Numbered from the stretch's first letter, positions 23,001 to 34,801 are shown. The stretch is 64,000 nucleotides of DNA from Chlorops oryzae (GCA_020466095.1 CM035806.1:133376573-133440572); one strand, 5' to 3'. The notes: generated by a model not told the origin, from the letters alone. Made by a program: numbers and translations.

Positions 23001-26000
23001 ATCAGTTAGTAGTTTCTATTCATAAAATTAATTCAAAACAAATATTTTTTGAAACGCATTATTCACTGTTTTCACGTTCGTTTCTTAGGTCTTCGCATGT
23101 CTCTCTCGGTCTGTACGCATGCTCTCTCGGTCTGTACGCATGCAAAGACTGAAGAAACGAACGTAAAAACAGTGAATAATGCGTTTCAAAAAATATTTGT
23201 TTTGAATTAATTTTATGAATAGAAACTACTAACTGATTTTAATGGTTATAGTCTCAAAAAACTCGTCATAGATTGAGGTTTGCGGCATTTGACTCGAAAA
23301 TATATTTTTTTTCTACTAGGGTCATTATTTGGCCAGTTAGGGGATGGAACCCAAAATTCAGTTTAAAAAAAAAGGTAATAAAATATATCATATTATTAAA
23401 ACACACCAAAAACTAATCCAATATTCTTCATATTAGGCTCGTTTAAAAGGTAATTTTGTAAATTTTTCGAATATGCATGCTGAACATGCTCTTTCTTGTT
23501 CCTACGGCATCTATATTATAGATTGAAGTTCGTGAGGAATTTTTCTTTAATTTAAGCCTAATTTTGTATGGGACCCCCCTAACGAGGGGTGATAGAGGTT
23601 AAGTATGTTCGGAGAAAATGTTTGGGGTAAAAAAATAATGGGGGTCGGTCATATATATCAGCCCCCTAGGAGGGGTTTGACTGTAGTGACGGCCATTTTG
23701 TATGAATTTTTGCTCAAATTAAGGTAGTTTTATATGGGAGCCCCCTTAAGGGGGGGAGATAGAGGTTAAGTATGTTGGGAGAAAATGTTTGGGGTAAAAA
23801 AATAATGGGGGTCGGTCATATATATCAGCCCCCTAGGAGGGGTTTGACTGTAGTGACGGCCATTTTGTATGAATTTTTGCTCAAATTAAGGTAGTTTTAT
23901 ATGGGAGCCCCCTTAAGGGGGGGAGATAGAGGTTAAGTATGTTCGGAGAAAATGTTAGGGGGACAAAGTTAATGGGGGTCGGTCATACATTTGACTCCTC
24001 TAGGAGCACTCTGGGGCTAGTTAGGAAGATGGGGGGGGAAGTTTTTAAAAAGTTATTTTTGTATGGGAGCCCCCTTAAGGAGGGGAGATAGGGGGTAGGT
24101 TTGTTCAGAAAAAATGTTCGGAGTAAAAAAATAATGGGGGTTGGCCATACGTTATATATCCGTAGGGGCGCCTTGTGGGGAGTTAAGGGCCGTTTCCTCT
24201 CTATTTTTGCCAATTTCCCAAACTTCAATTGAAAACTGCCACGGGTTCCCGTTATCCGATTGCTTCCAAATTTCTCACGTTTCTCCTCCATGTCCAATGG
24301 AACACTTCTGGACCCTGAGACCGATTGAAATTCCATTTCGGGAATTAAGAGCAGCCCTAATGTACATATCGCAACTCCCCCACTTATTTTCACAACAGAC
24401 ACAAGTCAAAATTATCATGTTTTTGAGTTTGTTGCTGAAAAGGTGTTCAGAGTGGTTTATCAAAACCATTTTTTGAAAGTTGTTGGAAAAACTAGGTTTT
24501 TGAGTTATGTCTCTTTTGATAAATTTTCACGCATTTTTTTGCTGTATTATTTATCATGATGACTATTTTGTTGATGAGAAGCTCAAAAATGAAAGGCAAA
24601 TTTAAGAAGAAAAACTATTTTAAAAAGTTAACAACTTGAAAAGGGTCAAACACCGACTTTGGTCATTTCGCTTTGTCTTAGCCCTTTCACTACCATTGGG
24701 ATTAAACATCGCACATTGACCTGGAGCCAGATAAGAAGAAGTAAATTTCAATCGCAACGCAATTTTTAACATACGACCGAAATATGTGTGTACATCTGAG
24801 GTTAGTTTAGTAGTGAAAAAATTGAACTGTTTTCAAAACACCAATAAGTTCTCTACCCAAAACTTTCACCTTAGTTGGAAAAATAGGTATATAAAAAAGA
24901 AGTTTTGAACAAAACATTTCAATATATTTTTGGCACAGCTTCTACCTGTGTGTCTACGGATGAACCATGAAAAAAAAAACAATTAGGCAATTCACAAAGT
25001 CTTCTAAAACCCCTTTTAAATTTATGCTCAGCTAAAATTACTACTGTTAGCTGTATATTAAATTTTGTTCTTGTTTTTATGGAAACAGGAGTTAGCACAT
25101 TACCCGTCAAAGGAGCATATTGTTCAAAAGTGACAAAATTGCTGTTCTAAAAATTTGTTTAAAACAAGTAAAGAAGCTTACATCGGCTAAGCCGATTGCA
25201 CACATACCTTTTCCTCAGCCTGAAATATGTTAAAACATTATCCTAACAAAAATTCCTGCCGTTTTCGTTGTTCTAGCTGGATATCTATTTATACCTTATC
25301 TGTACTTCGATTTAGCTTCTAAAGCTGGAGATTACTATTAAGCACAAAATTTTCGCGGATGGTGGGCATGGTCAAGTTTTAACCGTTAGAGGACATTTTG
25401 TCTAGCTGCGAAATACTCAATTCAAACTAGTGAAAATCAAATTTTCGCGAATTTCGCGAATGGTGGTCATGGCCAAATTTTAACCTAAGTGACGACTTTA
25501 TTTGGCGGCAAAATACACAATCAGAAGAAGCAAAAAAAAAAAAAATTATTTTTGTATACAGATATGAGAATAAGAGAAAGAGTGTTTTTTTCTAATGTGT
25601 AGGATGATGACCATAGTTATAGCGATGTCGCAATTTTTATTCAGCGAAAGCTTAAGTCTACATAGTAGCTATACACACACCAAATTTCAATAAGCTGGGA
25701 TGTATAGTAAAAAAGTTATTCACGAAAAACGTTAAAAATCGTGATTTTTGAAACTTCTGAACCACTTCCCACGACCCAAGAAGGGACTAAGAAAAAAATT
25801 TGTATGCAGTTTTTCGGACATTTACCTGGTTCAAGTCCATGCCAAATTTCAATATGATATCTTTCATGGCTTTTGAGTAAATTACGAAGAACTAAAGTGT
25901 GACCGACAGACAGACAGACAGACAGACAGACATGGCTAGATCGATTCCTCTTGTCACCCTGATCAAGAATATATATATATGTCTATATCTATCGCGACTC

Positions 26001-29000
26001 CTTTGGTATGTTACATACTCCGTGCCAAACTTAATATACCCTTTCCTTCGGAAAAGGTATAAAAAGAAAGCTTACCTTCAAATTGAACAAATTGAATTGC
26101 AATCAGGGACGTGAACAGGGTATAAAAATTTGCCCGGTTCAGTTCGGCGGTTCGAACCGTGTTTGAACTTTCGGATTGGTTCGTCAAACCAGTTTTTCTA
26201 TTTCTTTGAACCGGGGGGTTTCGGTTCGGTTCATCGGTTTGGGAATTTCTTAAACTGAAAAAATTTGTTAACATGTGTTTCCACTTCTAACGAAATTTTT
26301 TACCATTTAGGGTTAAAATTTGCACAATAAAACGTTAGTGGTGGTTACTTTAGTTATATTAGAGATGGTATCGATACTAATTTCATAAGAATATCGAATT
26401 CTGTTTTATTTTTTTTATTTTGGCCTATGGGAGCGACCACTGTGCATTGTTGCAGGCAAAAATGAAACCCTGAACTTTTACAAAAAGCGGTTCGGTTTTC
26501 GGTTCGGTTCAAACATTTGTGGGCAACTTCGGTTAAGGGTTCGGCTAATGAGCAGATAAAAGTCGTTTTTCAGTTAAAAATCAGTTCACGTCCCTGATTG
26601 CAATTATTCAAAACCAAGATATATTTTAAAGATAATAACAGAATATAAATTTTTCCGATGGTTGAAAGTATTTTAGCAGCTGTTTCAATTCCTTTTGAAT
26701 TTTAGAAAGGTTGTAGACGATTAAGGGTGTTCCAAAAATGATTTTGGATCGCATTAATGTTGGCCGATTGCCATGTTAGCACACCTTTGTGAATTGTCTA
26801 AATATGTCAACTAAAAATTGACGAATTTTGAGTTACATCTCTTTTGGTATACGATATGTAAAGGTACATACAGGTTTTTTTTTTTTTTTTTAAGTTAAAT
26901 TACCTTAAATGTGACGCATTTGGCATTACAATGTACGCACGTAAGCTTTATAAATGCTCCTGATCTGCGCGTGCTGTTGTTATGTTCGTCACGACGCTGA
27001 TAGTTACGCGAATTTGACGATTTCTTGTCTTTATCCTTCTCTTTTTCTTTATCTTTTTTATCATCTTTACTGCTGCTCGTCTCTTTATGCTTCTTATCGT
27101 CCTTCTTGTTTGATGATGATGTTGACTTCTTGGGTGTCGATTTTTCCTTATCCTTGCGACTACTGCTTTCTTTTTCACTTTTCTTACCATCTTTTTTGGA
27201 GCTCTCTCCATTTTCCTTTACCTTCGGTGTCGCTTTCGATGAAGATCCCTGCTCAATTATTTCGGCTTTCTTTTCATTATCAGCATCAGCAGCCGAAGAG
27301 TCTCCTTCATCTTGTTTGCTCTTATTTGCGTTATCCTCAGTTCCCTCATCATTGTCACCGGCATTTTTTGGAGTCGTTTTCGACTTTCCCAATGACTCTG
27401 TTGTACCGTCGTCATTTTCCGTTGATTTTGTTGAACGTTTCGAAGTGGATTTTCCACTTGATTTCTTCTTCTCACCAGCCTCTTCGGCATTGGACTTATC
27501 GGCTGCTCCATCATCATCATCATCATCATCGTTGCCATCATTCTCTTCAGCTTCATGGCTCTCATCACCATTCTTTTCCTTGTCCTCATCCGCTTCTTCA
27601 TCAGAACCAGAGGTTTTCTTTTCGCTTCGCGAACGACGTGGACTCTTCGAACGTCGCTCAAGCCGACGTCGACGCAATGAGCTATTTTTCATGCGATGGA
27701 AATAGTTTAATAGGACAACAGTTTAGGGACAAATTTGCAGGTAGGTAGGTATGTAGGTAGGTAGGTAGATAGGTTGATAGCTAGGTAGGTACATATAGTT
27801 AAAACGCATAAAAATCACACTTTCGAAAATCATTTGAATACACTCAGAAGAAAACATCTCAATTCAGTCGGAACAATTAGTGGAGTACATAATAGGAGTG
27901 ACAATATCAGTAGAAGTAGTAGTAGTAGTAGTGGCAGTAATTAACATCCCCGGAAAGAAAGTTCGATTGTTTTCTATATTTGATTTTGGTATATTATGTT
28001 TGTCAGGACATGCGCACCCAAAATAAGGTTACGCTCCATTTACAACGTTGAAACGAAAACCTACGATGTATTTTCATATCAGTCACCACATCAACATTTG
28101 TCTCTAGGAGTGCCCGAGCGAACATCCCTTTCTCAGCGAGCGTTAATGATGAATTTCTTTCATTTATTGTTTGGAATATAGTCAAACACCCTAAGACTCA
28201 GAAATTTACTTTTGCGAATCTGGAGCAGAGTAGACCATCTGCATTAAGTAATAGATAGCATTTTTCTCGAATCCAATCACATACTCAGCACAAACAAAAC
28301 TTCCTGATTAATCAGATCAGATTGGCTCAAATACGAGTTAATTATAATTGCAATTATTAATTTTTTTTTTCTTTTCTATAAGTTGAGCTTGCTTTTCTTG
28401 TCCAACTTTTTGAAAGCCTGTGTTTTGTGTGTGTGGGTCGTGTGCAATTTGTTCGTGCGTAATTACCTCGTTAAACGTGCTATCTTCATGACACGTTGGC
28501 GATCCTTTTGCTGGGCATAAAACAGCTTGCGTCGCATTATTTTCAGATCGACTGATTCACGATTCATAGTATGATTGCGTAAGTTACCACGCATCGAGGT
28601 CCGGACGCCACGAGTTGCCGAGCTTAAAACACCGCGTGGCCTCGAAAGACCCAATCCGCTGCGCATGGGGCGCTTCACAGCCGGTGAGCGATGACGATTC
28701 GCCGATGTGTTGCCACGATCGCCACCACCAGCGGTGCGGTACGAGTTGACAGTCGAATTGCCACCGCGATAATTTCTCGACTCAGATGTACCGCCACCGA
28801 GTTGCGGTGGTGGCGGCGGCGGTGGTGTGCGATTTGCGTGCCCCAACGAAGAACGTCTATAATCCTGTGACATGATGAGGAAGGAGGTATGTTTTCGATT
28901 GTATAATGGAACATGTTTAGGTACATAAATATTTTTTTTCCTATAAACGTTTAGAATTTTCGCATTTCGCTACGGATTCATACATAAGTTTTTGTTTTTG

Positions 29001-30367
29001 TTTATTACGATTTTCTTATTGTTATTGTTTAAATGCGCAGTTAAAGAAAACGATCTGATTTTGTTCTGATAATGGTTTTCATTTTTCATTTTTTGGATAG
29101 ATTCTCATTACTTCTGTTTCACGTGCAGTACGCTTATGCACAGTCTGTCATCTTTATCTTTCGATTGGAAGGAACTGGATTATGGAATGGGCCAAGAGTT
29201 TTTGCTTTTATTATATATATATATATATAGATATATGTATGTACATATACATATATTTTTTCTCAATTTTCAAATTGAGTCTAAAGAAATTTATATAAAT
29301 ATATAGACGTGAAGGGACGATGCATCTACTTGAAATAGATTTATGTATATATATACATATTTAGACATATACATATATGTATATATATATGTATGTATTT
29401 CTTATATTTTTGCAAATCAGTGGCAAATATGGAGAAAGAAAATCTTCGGCAGCTGCATACATTTCTGGTATGTCTGTAAGTTAGTTACTTCGGAAAATTT
29501 GACGTCATTACGGAATCATAAAGCTTGAGAAATGCCAAAGTTGACCTCATTTAATCTTCTCACAGGTGTACATAAAATTTCACTACAATAGGATACTCTT
29601 TTTTTTTGCGCTTGCTGCTTTTGCATTCAATTGCTTCGCTTCGATTGCGGCACTTTTGCGTCGCCGCCACGGTACAACTCGTGTGTGTACTGGGCTTCGA
29701 ACAGGCTGCAGTGCATTTATTGATTGATTTTTCGCAATCTTCAAATTTCCTCGATGCAAGGCATGCATATTTAGATAAATCATTTAAGTTTTAAGTTTTT
29801 ATCTCTCATTCCGTAGTAAGCGCTTCATTTTCTAGCCGCTTTACACATCATTTCTCTACAATCATTTCAATTCGTATCGAAATATATAAAATGGTAAAAT
29901 TATTAGTCCAAACTAAATACGTAATGGGCTTAGATATATAACACCATGTTTTTTTTAAATTTAATTTTTTATCTCAGTATGTGAAAATGGAACATAATTT
30001 TACTTACATCCGAGCGAGAATGTTTGCGGTCACCAGAACGATCACGAGAAGAATCCTGAGAAAAAAAAAAAATCGACATTGTAGATGGGATGATGCCATT
30101 GAAATTTTATAATGAACTCACCGGATAGCTCCGCTTGTTCCCAGTTTCACGTCGACTTCCGCTATTGAAATTATCGCGACTGCGTGAATCATAATTGTTG
30201 GAATGGTACCGGTTTGAAGCACCTCCGCCATTGTAATTATCATAGCGTCCACCTATGCGACTATTCGAGTTAACTCGGTCCCCGTAATTGTTCGAGGAGC
30301 GGTAATTTGTGCCTCCGCCACGCCGGTTTCCCGAACCGCGCGAGTAGTATCCCCTTCCGCCACGCAT
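20067..30367 (-). CDS. Pep: Pep-like (protein on ecdysone puffs) zinc-finger nuclear protein, seven exons
   Basis: Exons on the minus strand: 30367-30122, 30055-30008, 28864-28467, 27681-26904, 21641-21318, 21250-20481, 20355-20067. All borders are GT-AG and the phases are compatible, giving ~950 residues. In order: an RGG/Asn-Tyr-rich N-terminus (MRGGRGYYSRG); an Arg-rich, poly-Pro segment; a Lys/Ser/Glu-rich low-complexity region with a poly-Asp run; then C2H2-type fingers CVHC..HLHLGRH (split by the 5.3 kb intron), CHLC..HH, CSTC..HRCSLEH and CSLC..H. An acidic region and an Ala-Pro-Thr-Lys-rich tail follow. This layout resembles dipteran Pep, an hnRNP-associated protein on active chromatin. 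At ~950 residues it is longer than the ~700 I recall for Drosophila. The start at 30367 is the first ATG of the RGG exon, and an upstream 5' exon is possible. Confidence 0.7.
21866..24359. mobile_element. 2.5 kb palindromic hAT-like foldback element
   Basis: The element begins TAGGGCTGCTCTTAA, ends TTAAGAGCAGCCCTA, and has a perfect 8-bp duplication ATGTACAT on both sides (21858-21865 and 24360-24367), as in hAT transposons. Two arms of about 1.2 kb are near-identical inverse copies meeting at ~23120 around a short spacer with GCTCTCTCGGTCTGTACGCA twice. Each arm contains about 2.5 tandem copies of a ~163-bp unit with the motif CCCCCTTAAGGGGG. No transposase is visible. It sits in the large intron of the Pep-like gene. 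Confidence 0.85.
22260..22665. repeat. ~163-bp tandem repeats within the palindrome arm
   Basis: The unit from GACCGACCCCCATTA through CTCCTAGGGGGCTGATATAT recurs with ~163-bp spacing at about 22255, 22420 and 22583. The mirror array lies at about 23575-23985 in the other arm. Confidence 0.85.
25155..26065 (+). mobile_element. Helitron-like interspersed repeat, variant copy
   Basis: It starts ACAAGTAAAG, then a hairpin ATCGGCT-A-AGCCGAT. It ends with a hairpin CTTTCC-TTC-GGAAAAG followed by GTATAAAAA. A (GACA)n microsatellite and CATGGCTAGATCGATTCCT precede the 3' hairpin. The plan matches the 2619-3520 repeat, but the hairpin sequences differ while staying paired. Non-coding, inside the Pep-like intron. 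Confidence 0.55.
26104..26596. mobile_element. hAT-like MITE
   Basis: A 493-bp element starts CAGGGACGTGAAC, ends GTTCACGTCCCTG, and is flanked by perfect ATTGCAAT duplications (26096-26103 and 26597-26604). CAGGG termini and an 8-bp duplication fit hAT. The interior is rich in GGTTCGGTT-type repeats with no coding sequence. It lies in the large Pep-like intron. Confidence 0.85.
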
Positions 30368-30976
30368 ATTCTGTGAATTCACATTTTTTTTTCTTTTCGT
30401 TAATCTCCTAACTCAATTAGCATGTATTGATTTTGTTTCTTATATTAACGATATAAAATTTTTGGAAAACAGGATGATTATAGAAGATGAACTTACCAGA
30501 ATAAAAATTGAGTTCTTTTTTTTAAATCACTAATTCTTTTAAAATAATTCAATTCACTTTGTTCTGCACTTTTACAAAATGCCGACTACGATGAAAATCA
30601 ATTATGTTTCCAGTGATGCTGACACTCGAGTTAATTGCTTTCAGGCAATCGGGCAAATATGTGCCCATGAAAGGGAAGAAACGGATAAGAAACCATAGGA
30701 AGTGGATACAATTTTCGTAGGAATAGAACCACGCCGGATAGCGTAGGGAAAACGCTTTTCGATGGCAGCACTCTCTTTTATGTATATCCAAAATGGCGTT
30801 TTCGACGCATCACCGGGCAAAGAAAAAAGTGCTACCAATTTTATTTCTGCGGCTGTTAAGAATATAAACTGCCAGATATCAGAATTGAAGAAGTTACAAG
30901 ATTTTGTTCAAGCTGGTAGATTTTAAGTTATGCGAGTCAGAGACCTTATGATATTGCAGTGGAATGTATATTATAA
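30368..30976. other. 5' flank of the Pep-like gene
   Basis: No recognisable gene. The interval should contain the 5' UTR and promoter of the minus-strand Pep-like gene. The minus-strand frames at 30549-30838 have no family resemblance. Confidence 0.4.
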
Positions 30977-31275
30977 GGGGTCGTCAATATATTACGTCAT
31001 CATACAGGGGGCAGGAGGGGATCTCGCGAATGAAGACGCTTGCCGATGAGGAGGAGGGGGTCAATCCGCTATGATCACGTCATCATCTCTATCTTATAAG
31101 AAAACACTAATAAAACTATATTTTGAAGAAATTAATTTCTATTTACTTGTGATATAATAAAGAGCTCAAAGATGATGTCAAACGAGGTGGATTCTGGACG
31201 ATGACGATTGACGATAAGGGGGAGAGGGGGTCTAAAATGGTCAAAAACATTCTGACGTAATATATGGACGGCCCC
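30977..31275. mobile_element. PIF/Harbinger-like MITE
   Basis: A 299-bp unit starts GGGGTCGTCAATATATTACG, ends with the inverse CGTAATATATGGACGGCCCC, and is flanked by TAA on both sides (30974-30976 and 31276-31278). A 3-bp TWA duplication is the PIF/Harbinger signature. No coding content. A truncated copy lies at 18997-19090. Confidence 0.7.
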
Positions 31276-31838
31276 TAAGGTGGATTTTTTCTTTGTTTCA
31301 GTGTGTATATAAATAAAATTGTATCGAAATTGAATAAATTAATATTTTCTATTTGTATAGTTGTTTTCTTGTATGTATAAAATACCCTAAATTTCAGAAG
31401 AAGAACATTCGGCCAAGCAACGGAGATATAGACAGAGCATCGAAATTTCAGTTTTTCCTCATTTACATTCAACTACGCTTACCTAAATTACATAAATCTG
31501 TTTCATATGTCACCTTCGCACACACACCATATAAGTTGACTCAAAAGAACTTCAAAAAATTTTCAAAATAGCGAAAAATAATTTAATTTTGATTTCCCAT
31601 AAAATATACTTTAGTTAAAATGTAATATTTCTGATTTACTAACTGGCCTTTGTTCCTATAATTTTTGAAAGTTTATAAGCATGTAAATACGGCATCACCA
31701 TTGTTATACAAGAAACACATGGGCATACATTTTTGCAAGCATGTATGGCATACAAGTATGTTAATCGAAAAGCCGATGCGTACACATTGACGTACATGTA
31801 CACAAGCATCATTCGTTTTGTTCAATCGTACTGTAAAG

Positions 31839-32948
31839 CAGGGATCGGCAATAATCCTATTTTCAGCATTATTTTTATGAATTATTGCCGAATATATGAA
31901 TATTTCCATTTCTTTTTACATATAATTATGGATTAATGAAAATTCAAAAATTTCAAATTTAACATTTTCGATTTGTGTGATATTGTTAAATTCAAATTCT
32001 GAAAATATGAATTGACATATAGTCAATAATAATAAAATTTAAAATTTGGACTACTAAAAAAAACCCAAAATTTAAATGTGAGAGTTATTGAATATTGGAC
32101 AATCAAAAATTTTTATTTCGAAATTTTGGAATATTCAGGCACTCAAAAATCAGATCTTTGAAATTTTGGATTATTTGAAAAATCAGCAATCATTTTTTTT
32201 TTATTTTTATTGTTTTAATAATCAAGAATTTCAGATCAAAAATTCGTGGAATAAATTTATAAATATAGCATTTCGTATTTATGAAAATTTCGAAAAGGCG
32301 TTTCTGAAATGTCCAACGAAATGAATTTAGCAGCTGGAGGCTCATCCGAAATTAAAAATAGTTCAAATGATCCTTCCCATGAGGTAGATCTTATTGATAT
32401 AGATCTTTTCGACTACCAAGACATAACTATCAATTCCAATTTGCCTGTTTTCAAAATAATTATTGGTTGACTTAGTCGCATTTGGTTTTGTTATTTGTCA
32501 TAAGCATGTTAATTTGAAACCAGAAATGCTATATTTATAAAATTTATTCCACGAATTTTTGACCTGAAATTCTTTATTATTAAAACAATAAAAAATTAAA
32601 AAAAAAATGATTTCTGATTTTTCAAATAATCCAAAATTTCAAAGATCTGATTTTTGAGTGCCTGAATATTCCAAAATTTCGAAATAAAAATTTTTGATTG
32701 TCCAATATTCAATAACTCTCACATTTAAATTTTGGGTTTTTTTTAGTAGTCAAAATTTTAAATTTTATTATTATTAACTATATGTCAATTCATATTTTTA
32801 GAATTTGAATTTAACAATATCACACAAATCGAAAATGTTAAATTTGAAATTTTTGAATTTTCATTAGTCCATAATTATAAAATGAAAATCTCTGAATGTA
32901 CTATAATCTGAAAATCAAAATTTAAAATTTTTTTTCTGCCGATCCCTG
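31839..32948. mobile_element. hAT-like foldback element
   Basis: It starts CAGGGATCGGCA, ends TGCCGATCCCTG, and has perfect CTGTAAAG duplications (31831-31838 and 32949-32956). Two AT-rich arms of about 350-400 bp (within 31920-32290 and 32525-32885) are inverse copies. The single-copy centre (about 32309-32470) has an open reading MSNEMNLAAGGSSEI...DLIDIDLFDYQDI, perhaps a piece of the parental transposase gene, but I cannot identify it. Confidence 0.8.
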
Positions 32949-33408
32949 CTGTAAAGTTATTTTCGAAACTTCGGGTAAGCTTTTAAACAGCTCAAAAAAC
33001 TCTCTCCGAAATTCCTTTTGCACTCGCGACGACCTAACCTCACACTTATATTCCAAAATGTAAAATGATGCTTGCCACGCTGCTATCCACATTGTCCAAC
33101 ATGTACGCCATACCACGAAAATATAAAAAAATTTTATAGGGGGCATTGATATCGTGTATTGATATTAGGCCGTAGCATAAATACCTATTACAAACTCTTC
33201 AAATTACCCTCTCTATTATCGGCAATTTGCTTTATGCAGTTTCCTCTCACAAACACAAAACAAAGCAAATGCAAACGCAAACGCAAAACAAATCCAATAA
33301 ACTCCGGCATGAGATCGGTATAAGACAAACAAAGTTAAATAGCTGAGAGAATAAGACAGAGTAAATACAAACTCTCTCATTTATTGCTGTTGGCATATAG
33401 TACTATAG

Positions 33409-33602
33409 CATGATACAAGAAAACAAGATAGCGCCATTTCAGCCCGATGATGTCACAAATACAAAATGAGAGCTTCGTTGTTGTTGTTTTGCATGTTAAG
33501 CACAACGTCACAACTATACTTTAGCATGGGAAACAACAACAATGCGAATGCTATAAAATAGCGGTACCCGAAATGGCGCTATCTTGCTCTCTTTGTATCA
33601 TG
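33409..33602. mobile_element. 194-bp MITE with CATGATAC termini
   Basis: It starts CATGATACAAG, ends in the inverse TTGTATCATG, and an ACAAGATAGCGCCATTTC arm is mirrored by GAAATGGCGCTATCTTG. A 9-bp direct repeat GTACTATAG flanks it (33400-33408 and 33603-33611), duplicated from the terminus of the outer CATATAG element. Superfamily not assigned. Confidence 0.75.
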
Positions 33603-33718
33603 GTACTATAGATGGCACTTGGCAAAAAACGTGTGTGTTGAATTGAAGTAGGCCCCCTGTGCATCATGTAGGAGTGTAGGTCGAACTCTTCTTCTTCCTA
33701 ATCCCTGCAATGTGTTTT

Positions 33719-34438
33719 GCGCGGTATAGACACGTCAAATGTTGTATCAACTTTGAGCGTGTGTTAGTAGGTACCAACTTGAATTTTACTATAAACATGT
33801 AGTACGATATTCATTTTGTTTAAGTGAATTTCGAGTGCAAAGGACATGTGCTATTGTTTCGGCTACCTCGTTGCTTTTAACAAAGCGTATTTTTCCGTCG
33901 GCGAAACCTAAAAAAAAAATTATGAGTAATGACTACATCCAGCGCCACTTCTTTCTAATGCCGAAATCCTTTTTAATTCCCTCCTTTAACAGGTTCGAAG
34001 ATTACTAATTGTTTGCGTTAACTTTTTTGTGGTCTCTAGATATTTTTCTTTGAATTTAATTCAAAGCGTTTCGTAGCTAGCGTTTTTTAAATTCCGGTCA
34101 CTATAATCTTTTGACTTAAAGTTCCAAAAAGCCGACAAACTACGATAATTTTCAATTAGTTCCAAAATAAAATTGTTTTCTTCCATTTTTTCAATTAATA
34201 TTTCCGCTCGCTTTTAAAAAATTTTCCGCTCTCCGTTCGATGTTCATTCGTTGAATATTGCGCACAAACGAGGGTTGAACCAACATAGATATAGACCTTC
34301 CGACACACCGTCTAACATCGTTACCTGCTTGACCAAAAATTCAAAGATTTTGATTTTCCGTCAGACATCGTAGGTGTACTATTTCTCACTAGCACACGCT
34401 TAAAGTTGATACAACATTTGACGTGTCTATACCCCCTA
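33719..34438. mobile_element. TIR element carrying a MADF-type exon
   Basis: TATAGACACGTCAAATGTTG (33734) is mirrored by CAACATTTGACGTGTCTATA (ending about 34431), and the inverse match extends over about 43 bp through GCGTGTGTTAG/CTAGCACACGC. It interrupts the X/Y-type arm between GCAATGTGTT and TAGAGCTACGC. The exact ends and target duplication are unclear. The interior carries a degenerate MADF coding segment on the minus strand. Confidence 0.6.
33930..34186 (-). pseudogene. MADF-domain protein fragment inside a transposon
   Basis: The minus strand from ATG at 34186 reads MEENNFILELIENYRSLSAF then WNFKSKDYSDRNLKNASYET, a textbook MADF start: an ILELI helix, then a Leu/aromatic-Trp, then a YSDRN..N..Y loop. 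Stops and frame breaks follow, but IKFKEKYLETTKKVNAN and an ISALERSGAGC-like piece continue the domain towards 33930 in shifted frames. MADF proteins are DNA-binding adaptors in insects, and related domains also occur in transposon accessory proteins. This copy cannot be functional as it stands. Confidence 0.6.
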
Positions 34439-34466
34439 TTAGAGCTACGCTGCATATAGCACGAGG

Positions 34467-34645
34467 CATATAGAACTATAGCTGCAACTTCGGCCAAATT
34501 TTGGCGCGTTATGGCATGATTTGGTGAAAAAGTTCAACTGTGGTGAACCACGTCATAAGTCGAGTGTTGTGGTGAACCACGTAATAGAAAGTGTGGTGTA
34601 GCACGTAATAGCTTTTGGCCCAAGTTGCAGCTATAGTTCTATATG
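34467..34645 (+). mobile_element. 179-bp CATATAG-type MITE, copy 1
   Basis: It begins CATATAGAACTATAGCTGCA, ends TGCAGCTATAGTTCTATATG, and has a perfect 8-bp duplication GCACGAGG (34459-34466 and 34646-34653) cut from the X/Y-type arm. The empty site is readable in element X (about 3876-3885). A second 179-bp copy in opposite orientation is at 58075-58253. Confidence 0.85.
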
Positions 34646-34801
34646 GCACGAGGAAAAGAGAAGCATGCTATGACAGCGAAATTTTTAGCTCTGCTGTGGT
34701 GAAATGCATTGCCACTTTTATTTTTAATTTTGGGCGATTTTCGAGTACATTACATACTAGGCGTCGACTAGTCGGAACATCACTAATATTTATACTTGTT
34801 A

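Larger units (their letters stand above)
33665..34770 (+). mobile_element. Truncated X/Y-type left arm
   Basis: CATGTAGGAGTGTAGGTCGA opens a copy of the X left arm. It continues after two nested insertions as TAGAGCTACGCTGC, GCACGAGG and AGGAAAAGAGAAGCATGC, up to about ATTTTCGAGTACATTACATA. The remainder and the right end are missing. Confidence 0.6.

Noticed and set aside
27025..27705. Long plus-strand frames opposite the Pep-like exon 4
   Set aside because: They are antisense translations of the Lys/Ser/Glu/Asp-rich exon and consist of Ser/Leu/Phe low complexity. The minus strand has correct splice sites.
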